Assembly (NCBI RefSeq): GCF_900111395.1
Contig: NZ_FOHV01000007.1
Span: forward strand, 62,001-126,000
Reading direction: 5' to 3'
From: Thorsellia anophelis DSM 18579
GTDB lineage: Bacteria > Pseudomonadota > Gammaproteobacteria > Enterobacterales > Thorselliaceae
DNA length: 64,000 bases
Position 1 is the first letter of the stretch. Each line of letters begins with the position of its first letter. Position numbers and translations under genes: made by a program. This document shows positions 31,096-38,606 of this stretch, piece by piece. The notes under the pieces were generated by a model, which saw only the letters and a program-made list of their open reading frames with translations, did no database searches and was not told where the DNA came from.

Positions 31096-32067
31096 ATGAA
31101 AAAAATTGTGATGGGACTTACTTTAACCGCAAGTTTAATGATTGTCATGACTGCGTCAGCTGAAACAGTCATTAAACTTGCTCATGCTGCTCCAGAAACA
31201 GACTTACAACAAAATTTATCTTTATTTTTTAAGAAAGAAGTTGAAAGTCGTAGTAATGGGAGCTTAAAAGTTAATATCTATCCTCAAGGGCAGCTTGGTA
31301 ATGACAAACAAATGATTGATGGTGCACGATCAGGCATTATTGATATCAGTATGGTGGGGTTAAATAATTACAGTGGTTTTTTACCCGAAGCCACAGTTTT
31401 TGAACTGCCATTTATGTTTACCTCACGAGAGGATGCTTATAAGGCATTAGATGGAGAGGCTGGCACTTTTTTACTTGAAAAAATGGAAGGAATAGGATTA
31501 AAGGGGTTGGGGTATCCTGAAAATGGCTTTAGAAATATCACGAATAATAAACATCCAATCAAAAATCCAGAGGATTTAAATGGATTGCAGATGAGAGTCA
31601 ATAATTCTAAAGCCTTAAATGATATGTTCAATATGCTAGGCGCAAATCCGCAACAAATACCTGTTGCTGAGCTATACACAGCGCTTGAAACAGGTGTTGT
31701 AGACTCACAAGACCACCCTATTGGTGTAACTTATTCCTTTAGGTTTAATGAAGTGCAAAAGTATTTAAGTCTAACGCAGCATGCTTACTCTCCACTTGTA
31801 CTGACCTTTAATATGAAAAAATTTGATGCCTTAACTTCCGAAGAACAAGACATTATTCGCGAAGTGGCTAAAGAGGCAGTCGCGTTGCAGAGAAATTTAA
31901 GTAAAGACAAAGAAGAACAAATGATATCTGAATTAGAAAGCGGTGGCATGAGTGTTAATCGTGATGTGAATAGTCAGGCATTCCAAGAAGCAGTTAAACC
32001 TGTTTGGGATAATTACATCAAAGAGTATGGCGATGATTTTATCAAGAAAATACAAGCAACAAAATAG
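31096..32067 (+). CDS. yiaO: TRAP substrate-binding protein YiaO (DctP type)
   Basis: 323 residues with a signal peptide (GLTLTASLMIVMTASA|ETV) and the DctP fold: VIKLAHAAPETDLQQNLSLFFKKEVESRSNGSLKVNIYPQGQLGND-type start (shown by the pieces LAHAAPETD and IYPQGQLGND) and the conserved Arg in NLQMRVNNS-like NGLQMRVNNSKA. It binds 2,3-diketo-L-gulonate in the periplasm for YiaMN. A GGAG site precedes it. A pair of hairpins after this gene may lower expression of the catabolic genes that follow. Confidence 0.93.
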   Translation: MKKIVMGLTLTASLMIVMTASAETVIKLAHAAPETDLQQNLSLFFKKEVESRSNGSLKVNIYPQGQLGNDKQMIDGARSGIIDISMVGLNNYSGFLPEATVFELPFMFTSREDAYKALDGEAGTFLLEKMEGIGLKGLGYPENGFRNITNNKHPIKNPEDLNGLQMRVNNSKALNDMFNMLGANPQQIPVAELYTALETGVVDSQDHPIGVTYSFRFNEVQKYLSLTQHAYSPLVLTFNMKKFDALTSEEQDIIREVAKEAVALQRNLSKDKEEQMISELESGGMSVNRDVNSQAFQEAVKPVWDNYIKEYGDDFIKKIQATK

Positions 32068-32068
32068 C

Positions 32069-32128
32069 CTTATCTGATGGAGATAAGACACTAACACGTT
32101 CAAATTGATGGTGTTGCGTGTTGGTGTC
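32069..32128 (+). other. Double intercistronic hairpin after yiaO
   Basis: Stem CTTATCT/AGATAAG (32069-32075, 32081-32087) is followed by a second stem, GACACTAACACG (32087-32098) with CGTGTTGGTGTC (32117-32128), one G-U pair. No long U-run follows. It sits in the only large gap of the yia operon, between importer and enzyme genes. It may be a partial terminator or an mRNA-stability element. Confidence 0.55.
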
Positions 32129-32157
32129 TATATTTGATGGTGATCATAGGAGACATT

Positions 32158-32850
32158 ATGTATAAAAAGCTCAAACAAAATGTATTGGAGGCGAATCTTT
32201 TATTGCCAAAGCATGGTTTAGTCACTTTTACATGGGGGAATGTATCTGAAATAGATCGCAACTTAGGTGCTATCGCGATAAAACCTTCAGGTGTTTCTTA
32301 TGAGACAATGCAGTTAGATGATATTGTTGTGCTTGATCTTGACGGTAATGTCATTGAAGGAAAATTAAATCCCTCTAGTGATACTCCTACACATATCGAA
32401 TTGTATAAAGCATTTAACAATATTCATGGTATCGTTCATACTCACTCAAGATATGCCACGATTTGGGCTCAATCAGGGTGTAATATACCGGCATTAGGCA
32501 CGACGCATGCGGATTATTTTTATGGCGATATTCCCTGCACTCGAGCGTTAACAGATGCAGAGATACGTCATGAATATGAAAAAAATACAGGTAAGGTGAT
32601 TATCTCGTTATTTCAAGAGAAAAAAATTGATCCTCAGGCGATGCCTGGTGTCATCTTGACTTCGCATGCGCCTTTTACATGGGGTAAAAATGCCCTAGAT
32701 GCTGTCCATAATGCTGTTGTCTTAGAAGAGATAGCATTAATGGCGATACATACCCTAGCGATTAATCCAAGAATGGCAATCGATAAGGCATTATTAGATA
32801 AGCATTACACGAGAAAGCATGGCGCAAATGCTTATTATGGTCAGAAATAG
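32158..32850 (+). CDS. sgbE: L-ribulose-5-phosphate 4-epimerase SgbE
   Basis: Class II aldolase/AraD family, 230 residues (E. coli SgbE 231). The true start is the ATG at 32158 after AGGAG. An extension to 32134 is not supported. Seen: [24 protein letters not shown], the Zn His pair in [28 protein letters not shown] and YYGQK at the end. It converts L-ribulose-5-phosphate to D-xylulose-5-phosphate, the exit to the pentose phosphate pathway. A paralogue (ulaF) is at 46203. Confidence 0.94.
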   Translation: MYKKLKQNVLEANLLLPKHGLVTFTWGNVSEIDRNLGAIAIKPSGVSYETMQLDDIVVLDLDGNVIEGKLNPSSDTPTHIELYKAFNNIHGIVHTHSRYATIWAQSGCNIPALGTTHADYFYGDIPCTRALTDAEIRHEYEKNTGKVIISLFQEKKIDPQAMPGVILTSHAPFTWGKNALDAVHNAVVLEEIALMAIHTLAINPRMAIDKALLDKHYTRKHGANAYYGQK

Positions 32851-32858
32851 GGGGACGC

Positions 32859-33683
32859 ATGTTAAATGCATTAGCACTTGATTTGGATGGTACCGTACTT
32901 AATAGCCATCATCAGATATCAGCCTACCTTAAAAAAACGGTTACAGAGATAGCAAAAAAATATCCCGTTTTTATTGTGACAGGACGTCACCACGCTGCGG
33001 CAAGACCCTATCATCAGCAACTTGGATTAACCACACCCATTATTTGCTGTAATGGCACCTATGCTTACAACTATGCTAAAGATGAAGCCTTTCTTGCAAA
33101 CCCCATCAATCGTGAACATGCATTGATGTTATATGAACATTTAATCTCGCATGCACTAAAGACGGTGGTTTATACACGTGACTATATGGCATTTGATAAT
33201 AAAAACCCGCCAGACTATATCCAATCATTGATAGCATGGGCCGCAACAAATGCACAAGAATATGACATTATCCGAGGATTGGATGATTTGAGACAGGAGA
33301 TTTTAAATCATGCATATATATGGAAAATGGTGGTGGAAGGGGATGGTGTAGAAGCAATTATGCAAGATTCAGATATCAATCAGTATTTTGTCTGCGAACA
33401 ATCTTGGCATAATCGATTTGATATTTCAGCGATAGGTAATACTAAAGGTAGTGCATTGGTTAAGTTATTAGCTGAATTAGATTTATCTGACAAGAAAGTG
33501 GTCGCTGTGGGTGATAACTATAATGATATTTCAATGTTTAAGGTGGCTGAACATAGTATTGCGATGGCCAATGCTGCTGCTAACGTCAAAGCGCATTCAA
33601 TCAGTGTGACTGAAAAATCAAATGATGATGACAACAGTTTAGCCGATACCTTAGCCAGCCTTTTCCTTTCGGGGGCAAAATGA
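32859..33683 (+). CDS. Cof-type HAD hydrolase (sugar-phosphatase-like)
   Basis: A 274-residue Cof-like HAD protein: DLDGTVLNSHHQIS near the start (Asp nucleophile), VTGRHHAAA (motif II), a conserved Lys before ALVKLLAELD and VGDNYNDISMFKVAEHSIAMANA (motif IV). It resembles YidA-type sugar phosphatases. This gene is not in the E. coli yia operon. It overlaps yiaL by 4 bases (ATGA), so it is translationally coupled and belongs to the operon. Substrate unknown; removal of stalled sugar phosphates is a guess. Confidence 0.88.
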   Translation: MLNALALDLDGTVLNSHHQISAYLKKTVTEIAKKYPVFIVTGRHHAAARPYHQQLGLTTPIICCNGTYAYNYAKDEAFLANPINREHALMLYEHLISHALKTVVYTRDYMAFDNKNPPDYIQSLIAWAATNAQEYDIIRGLDDLRQEILNHAYIWKMVVEGDGVEAIMQDSDINQYFVCEQSWHNRFDISAIGNTKGSALVKLLAELDLSDKKVVAVGDNYNDISMFKVAEHSIAMANAAANVKAHSISVTEKSNDDDNSLADTLASLFLSGAK

Positions 33684-34177
33684 TCATAGGACAATTAGGC
33701 ACATTAGATGCCTCTAAATTGCAGGCAATCTATCCCGAGATAGTGAATAAAATTATTCACTATCTCTTAAGTCTAGAGTTAACCCATTTACCAAATGGGC
33801 GCCATAGTCTCCCATTTGTTGAAGCTGAAAAAGGGTGGATACAAGTCTTAACTTATCAAACGCAACCGCTTGCCACGCTTCAGCCAGAAAAGCATGATTT
33901 CTATTCCGATCTACAGCTTATTATATCGGGAAGTGAAACAATGGGATTTTCGTTTTTAGATGATAAAGCGATTTTTTCGGGTGAATATCAGCAGCATCGA
34001 GACATTCAATATTTTGAATTGCATTCGGTGAATTTAAATTTCATCAACATGCATCCACTTGATTTTTGTCTATTCACACCGAATGTGATTCATATAACAA
34101 ATATAGACATTCCCCTTCAAAGCCATGAAGTTAAAAAATTAGTCGTCAAAATTCACAATGATTTATTAGGGATTTAA
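33680..34177 (+). CDS. yiaL: YiaL (YhcH/YjgK/YiaL family)
   Basis: 165 residues, DUF386 family. The ATG overlaps the HAD stop. Seen: LPNGRHSLPF near residue 40, a conserved HKDFYDLQ-like EKHDFYSDLQLIISGSE, FSGEYQQHRD and an internal NVIHITN near the C-terminus. The family forms a jelly-roll fold and some members bind metal. The role in the yia operon is undefined; a sugar isomerase or mutarotase-like step has been proposed for relatives. It precedes lyxK by 3 bases. Confidence 0.88.
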   Translation: MIIGQLGTLDASKLQAIYPEIVNKIIHYLLSLELTHLPNGRHSLPFVEAEKGWIQVLTYQTQPLATLQPEKHDFYSDLQLIISGSETMGFSFLDDKAIFSGEYQQHRDIQYFELHSVNLNFINMHPLDFCLFTPNVIHITNIDIPLQSHEVKKLVVKIHNDLLGI

Positions 34178-34180
34178 AGT

Positions 34181-35671
34181 ATGAATTACTATATTGGCAT
34201 AGATTCAGGAGGCACCTTTCTTAAGGCTGCGCTTTATTCCGCAGATGGCGTGCAGCATGCGATTGCAAAAAAAGCGGTACACAATATCTATGAACAGCCA
34301 GGGTGGGTGGAACGTGATCTCACGGACTATTGGCATGATTTTGTCTCAGTGATTAAAGACTTATTACAGCAATTTAAGGGGAATGTCCTTGACATTAAAG
34401 GGCTCAGCATCTCAGCGCAGGGCAAAGGTGTCTATTTATTAGATAAGCAAGGGCACCCATTAGGTCATGGCATTACTTCTGCAGATGGGCGTTCTATTCA
34501 GATTGTTAAAACATGGTTATCAGCAGGGCTAAATAAAAAAATTTATCCTGTAACAAAGCAAACATTGTGGACGGGTCATCCAGTTTCAATTTTGCGATGG
34601 TTGAAAGAGCACCAACCTGAACGATATGAAAAAATTGGGGCAGTGTTAATGTCCCACGATTATTTGCGCTATTGCTTAACTGGTGATATCAGTGCTGAAC
34701 TGACAAATATCTCTGAGAGTAATTTTTTTAATCATCATACTGGCGGATATGACAGCGGGCTACTAGCTGAATTTGGTATCCCAGAAATTGAGCCCGCTTT
34801 GGCTAAAATTATTCAGCCAACACAGCTGGCTGGCTATATCCATCAAGCCGCATCTGAACAAACCGGGCTACCACTGAATTTAGCTGTCTATGGCGGGCTT
34901 TTCGATGTTGTTTCTACTGCAATGTGTTCAGGGATTGATGAATCGAATCAGGCGATTAACTATGTTATGGGCACGTGGTCTGTCACATCTGCTATAGTTC
35001 ATCAGATTAAGCCCTCTGATTATCCTTATGTTTATGGATATTATCTTTATCAAGATCAGTATATTTTGCATGAAGCAAGTCCGACCTCCGCCAGTAATTA
35101 TGAATGGTTTGCTCCCTATTTAAGCGAAGACGGTGAATTAAATCATGACCTTAATGCCGAGCAAGTCGCGCAATTGCCAAAAGCTAATAGCTCACTCTAT
35201 TTTATTCCTTTTATATATGGTTCAAATGAAGGGTTAGGGATTAAGGGTGGATTTTATGGATTACAAGCTCATCATCAGCGTGGGCATCTGATTCAGGCGA
35301 TATGGGAAGGTATCTTATTTTGCCATTATGTGCATTTAGAGCGAGTCAGCGCAATTTATCACAATGCTAAGCAGTTAAGAGTGACAGGCGCTGCGGCCAA
35401 AAATAGCGTATGGATGCAAATGCTCGCTGATTTAACACAGATGGTGGTCATACCCACCACAATTGAAGAACCAGGTGCATTAGGTGCAGCTTTAATCAGT
35501 ATGTTAGGCAGTGGTGAAATTACACATATTGATGATATCAATGCCACATTAGTGAGTGATAATCGTGTGTTTTATCCTGACGCACAATTAGCGGATGTCT
35601 ATTATCAGAAATATTTACGTTATCGTAAATTAGTCGGATTATTAAAACAATTTGAAGACAGTGTGGAGTAA
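34181..35671 (+). CDS. lyxK: L-xylulose/3-keto-L-gulonate kinase LyxK
   Basis: FGGY kinase of 496 residues close to E. coli LyxK: GIDSGGTFLKAALYSADG, ISAQGKGVYLLDKQGHPLG, LYPVTKQTLWTGHPVSILRWLKEHQPERY-like region (pieces QTLWTGHPVS and LRWLKEHQPERY), HDYLRYCLTGD, GGLFDVVSTAMCSGI, MGTWSVTSAI, HEASPTSASNYEWF, and RVTGAAAKNSVWMQMLAD. It phosphorylates 3-keto-L-gulonate or L-xylulose for SgbH. A paralogous kinase lies at 51637. Tightly packed in the yia operon. Confidence 0.94.
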   Translation: MNYYIGIDSGGTFLKAALYSADGVQHAIAKKAVHNIYEQPGWVERDLTDYWHDFVSVIKDLLQQFKGNVLDIKGLSISAQGKGVYLLDKQGHPLGHGITSADGRSIQIVKTWLSAGLNKKIYPVTKQTLWTGHPVSILRWLKEHQPERYEKIGAVLMSHDYLRYCLTGDISAELTNISESNFFNHHTGGYDSGLLAEFGIPEIEPALAKIIQPTQLAGYIHQAASEQTGLPLNLAVYGGLFDVVSTAMCSGIDESNQAINYVMGTWSVTSAIVHQIKPSDYPYVYGYYLYQDQYILHEASPTSASNYEWFAPYLSEDGELNHDLNAEQVAQLPKANSSLYFIPFIYGSNEGLGIKGGFYGLQAHHQRGHLIQAIWEGILFCHYVHLERVSAIYHNAKQLRVTGAAAKNSVWMQMLADLTQMVVIPTTIEEPGALGAALISMLGSGEITHIDDINATLVSDNRVFYPDAQLADVYYQKYLRYRKLVGLLKQFEDSVE

Positions 35672-35676
35672 ATAAC

Positions 35677-36327
35677 ATGAGTAATCAACCTAAATTGCAA
35701 GTTGCTTTAGATATGCATGATTTAGAAGAGGCCCTTAGTAAGGCTCAAGCAATTGCCGATTACGTCGATATCATCGAGATAGGGACAATTCTCGCATTTT
35801 CAGAGGGTATTGCTGCTGTTAAGGCCATTAGCGCCCAATTTACGGATAAAATTATTGTGTGTGATATGAAAATTACAGATGCTAGCGCTATTTTGACTAA
35901 AATGGCATTTGAAGCCGGTGCAAATTGGGTGACAGTAAGCGCAGCTGCTCATATCGAAACAATCCGTACAGCAAAAAGTATTGCAGATAAATACCAAGGA
36001 CAAATACAAATTGAGCTTTATGGGCATTGGACCGAAGATGATGTGAAAGCGTGGGTGCATGCTGGTATTGAGCACGCCATCTTACATTTACCTCGAGATG
36101 CTGAACTTGCAGGAGTAAGTTGGAACGAATCGCATTTATCAGTTATTGATATGTTGGTAAAACATGGCTTAAAAGTGTCTGTCACTGGGGGGATAAAATA
36201 TGATACGATAGATAAGTTTAATGGGTTAAAAGTGGAAGCATTTATTGTTGGACGTGCATTTACGGAAGATAATGGATTGCAAAACGCACAAGCGTTTTTA
36301 AATAAAATAAAGCATGCATGGACTTAA
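35677..36327 (+). CDS. sgbH: 3-keto-L-gulonate-6-phosphate decarboxylase SgbH
   Basis: 216 residues, orotidine-5-phosphate-decarboxylase superfamily: QVALDMHDLEEAL, EIGTILAFSEG, VCDMKITDASAIL (catalytic Asp/Lys/Asp set), TVSAAAHIETI and the barrel end VTGGIKYDTI and FIVGRAFTE (phosphate site). Gives L-xylulose-5-phosphate and CO2. The second copy (ulaD) at 44808 belongs to the ascorbate operon. Here D-x-K-x-x-D reads DMKITD, the UlaD/SgbH type. Confidence 0.95.
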   Translation: MSNQPKLQVALDMHDLEEALSKAQAIADYVDIIEIGTILAFSEGIAAVKAISAQFTDKIIVCDMKITDASAILTKMAFEAGANWVTVSAAAHIETIRTAKSIADKYQGQIQIELYGHWTEDDVKAWVHAGIEHAILHLPRDAELAGVSWNESHLSVIDMLVKHGLKVSVTGGIKYDTIDKFNGLKVEAFIVGRAFTEDNGLQNAQAFLNKIKHAWT

Positions 36328-36328
36328 T

Positions 36329-37093
36329 ATGAGCGAACAAATTAAATCGCTAAGTAAGGCATTAATTGTATTAGAGTATTTGGCAAATTATCCAGATGGT
36401 TTATCATTACATCAGCTTTCACAAGAATTGGGAATGACTAAACCCACCTTACATAGAATTTTGTCGACGTTTGAGGAGACCGGGTATGTGAGTCAGCTTA
36501 ATCCTAGTCGCGATTACCAACTGACAATGAAATTACTCCATATTGGCCATAGCGCATTAAATTCTAATGTATTAGGTCTAATTAAACCCTACCTCTTTAA
36601 TTTGCTCAATGAGACACAAGAGACCATTAATTTTCTCACCTTTAATGCCGATTCAATTATTTTTAAAGAGAAGTTAGAACCCATAAATGCAGCGTTTCGT
36701 ACGCGAACATATGTTGGGTTGCATCTGCCGATGTACTGTTCTGCGGCCGGAAAGTGTTATTTAGCGTATTCATCAAAACGGGTCAGAGATGACTATTGGC
36801 AACGCAATGCCAGCGCCATGGTTGCACTGACTGAAAATACGATTTTAGATCAGACGAAATTTTTTAATGAACTAGAGAAAATTAAAAAACAGGGATATGC
36901 GTTAGATGATGAAGAAAATGAAGCGGGTATCTCCTGTATTGCAAAGCCTATTTTAAATAAACAAGGTATGCCAATTTATGCCATTAGCATATCAACCTTG
37001 ACGCCAAGAATGAAACAATATGGCTATGATAAATTAGCAGATAAAATCAATCAGGCAGTCATTAACATTCAAGAGAAATTTAATTTCAAGTAG
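36329..37093 (+). CDS. yiaJ: IclR-family regulator YiaJ
   Basis: 254 residues from the ATG at 36329, which follows the sgbH stop by one base and has GGA upstream; an ATG at 36314 overlapping sgbH is less likely. It has an N-terminal winged HTH (LSLHQLSQELGMTKPTLHRILSTFEE) and a C-terminal effector domain (HLPMYCSAAGKCYLAY, NEAGISCIAKPILN). E. coli yiaJ diverges from yiaK; here it is inside the operon and in the same direction, so self-control works through the yiaK promoter. The effector is probably a yia pathway intermediate. Confidence 0.9.
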   Translation: MSEQIKSLSKALIVLEYLANYPDGLSLHQLSQELGMTKPTLHRILSTFEETGYVSQLNPSRDYQLTMKLLHIGHSALNSNVLGLIKPYLFNLLNETQETINFLTFNADSIIFKEKLEPINAAFRTRTYVGLHLPMYCSAAGKCYLAYSSKRVRDDYWQRNASAMVALTENTILDQTKFFNELEKIKKQGYALDDEENEAGISCIAKPILNKQGMPIYAISISTLTPRMKQYGYDKLADKINQAVINIQEKFNFK

Positions 37094-37101
37094 GAGTTTA
37101 A

Positions 37102-37965
37102 ATGGAGCAGATTAAAAATAAATTAGGTATTTATGAAAAGGCGATGCCAGCAACCCTCACCTGGCGTGAACGTTTTGCTACGGCTAAATCGTTAGGATTT
37201 GATTTTTTCGAAATTTCTATTGATGAGACAGACGAAAGAAGAGCACGTTTAGATTGGTCACATGCTGAAATAAAAGAAATTATTGACCTAATTCATGAAT
37301 TTGAGATGCCGATTCAATCAATGTGTTTGAGTGCACACAGAAAATTCCCTTATGGGTCAAGTGATCCTAGCGTGCGCTTAGAAGCGGATAACATCATGCA
37401 AAAAGCGCTGAAACTTGCACATGTATTAGGTATCAGAGTGATACAACTAGCAGGTTATGATGTTTATTATGAGCCTCAAACAGCAGAAAGTCATACGCGG
37501 TTTATTGAAGGGATGTATTTAGCATCTAAACAAGCAGAACAATTTGGAATTATGTTGGGGGTGGAAATTATGGATACTGCCTATCTTAATTCATTAAGTA
37601 AGTTTGAAATTTTAAAACAGAACATCCCATCACCATTTTTCATGGCTTATCCAGATGTAGGTAATATCTCAGGTTGGAATTACGATATTGCTACGGAACT
37701 TAAATTGAGTAAACATCATATTGTTCAAGTTCATTTAAAAGATACACTATTTGTCAAACCTGGATTTAAAGGTCAATTTAGGGATTTGGTGATTGGTGAG
37801 GGGCAAGTTGATTTTCCTGTTGTTTTTCAAGCATTAAAAGAGTGCAATTATGCAGCACCGCTCGTAATTGAGATGTGGGCATCAGACGAGAACTGGGAAA
37901 AGAATATTGTCACTGCAAAAAATAGGTTAAGAGAAATTGCAAGTGACAATGGATTTTATTTTTAA
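37102..37965 (+). CDS. sgbU: L-xylulose-5-phosphate 3-epimerase (SgbU/UlaE)
   Basis: 287-residue TIM barrel of the UlaE/SgbU family: KLGIYEKAMPATLTWRERFATAKSLGFDFFEISIDETDERRARLDW (pieces GIYEKAMP and EISIDETDERRARLDW), SMCLSAHRKFPYGS, VIQLAGYDVYYE, MLGVEIMDT with the metal Glu, AYPDVGNISGWN and HLKDT, and GEGQVDF. It makes L-ribulose-5-phosphate from L-xylulose-5-phosphate. It is the only 3-epimerase in the window although there are two decarboxylases and two 4-epimerases, so both pathways seem to share it. Confidence 0.94.
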   Translation: MEQIKNKLGIYEKAMPATLTWRERFATAKSLGFDFFEISIDETDERRARLDWSHAEIKEIIDLIHEFEMPIQSMCLSAHRKFPYGSSDPSVRLEADNIMQKALKLAHVLGIRVIQLAGYDVYYEPQTAESHTRFIEGMYLASKQAEQFGIMLGVEIMDTAYLNSLSKFEILKQNIPSPFFMAYPDVGNISGWNYDIATELKLSKHHIVQVHLKDTLFVKPGFKGQFRDLVIGEGQVDFPVVFQALKECNYAAPLVIEMWASDENWEKNIVTAKNRLREIASDNGFYF

Positions 37966-37982
37966 TTCGTTGTAATTAAGAA

Positions 37983-38144
37983 TTACTTCCAAATAAATAC
38001 GAGTGCCAAGCCAATGCATGAAAGTAAACCAACTTGAACGGTAAAAAATCTAATCTCTGTGAGAATTTTACTGAGATTAGATTGAATTTTGATCTCACTA
38101 AGTGGATTAATGCGTGTATCTGAGTCTATCGTCATGTGTTTCAT
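37983..38144 (-). CDS. Small single-span membrane protein
   Basis: A 53-residue frame on the minus strand. AAGG-CACTCT precedes the ATG at 38144. The N-terminal 30 residues are polar (MKHMTIDSDTRINPLSEIKI then a Ser/Lys helix), followed by one hydrophobic helix (FFTVQVGLLSCIGLALVFI) that ends in WK. No family recognised. The topology suggests a cytoplasmic polar part and a C-terminal anchor. A near-perfect CRP site lies just upstream. It is convergent with the end of the yia operon. An unused spurious frame remains possible. Confidence 0.5.
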   Translation of the reverse strand: MKHMTIDSDTRINPLSEIKIQSNLSKILTEIRFFTVQVGLLSCIGLALVFIWK

Positions 38145-38166
38145 AGAGTGCCTTGATAAATAATAA

Positions 38167-38182
38167 TGTGATCTTGATCATA
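38167..38182. promoter_or_regulatory. CRP site upstream of the small membrane protein
   Basis: TGTGA-TCTTGA-TCATA (38167-38182), 9 of 10 core bases, embedded in a longer near-symmetric stretch AATAATGTGATC...GATCATATTATT. Its centre is about 30 bases before the minus-strand start at 38144. It could activate or repress that gene, or act on the plus strand. Confidence 0.65.
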
Positions 38183-38606
38183 TTATTATACGTCCCAGCT
38201 TAGGTTTGTCAAATATGCAAGTTAATTAGTTAACGCGCTACTTATTACCATTCAACGGTGTATTAAATAATTAATATATGCTCAAATGCTTTTGATATAA
38301 AAAATTATTAAGATACGCAGCGCTACTTAGAACAATCTGATGAGTTAGCTAGTGCAATATTCTTAAAACGAGTCTCAAGCAATAATATGTAATTCAATAC
38401 AAGAATAGCTATCATTCTAAATATTAATATCCTTGAGGCCGAAGCAATAAAGAGATAATGCAAGGATGCTTTGCTAATGAACAACGGCGAATCTACGAAC
38501 CATTAATAATGCTAATAAATTGACTTAATATTATTGCTTATAAGTGGAGTCGAATGTAATCCCAGAATTTAATTTTTTTAGAATAAACCACTAATTATTA
38601 GGAGAG
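38183..38606. other. Intergenic before the ATPase-TOPRIM gene, possible gene remnants
   Basis: No intact gene. Short protein-like pieces occur on the plus strand, such as QRYLEQSDELASAIFLKRVS near 38320-38390 and NINILEAEAIKR near 38421-38457, each ended by stops. They may be the remains of a decayed gene, or chance. The last bases hold AGGAG for the ATPase gene. Confidence 0.3.
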
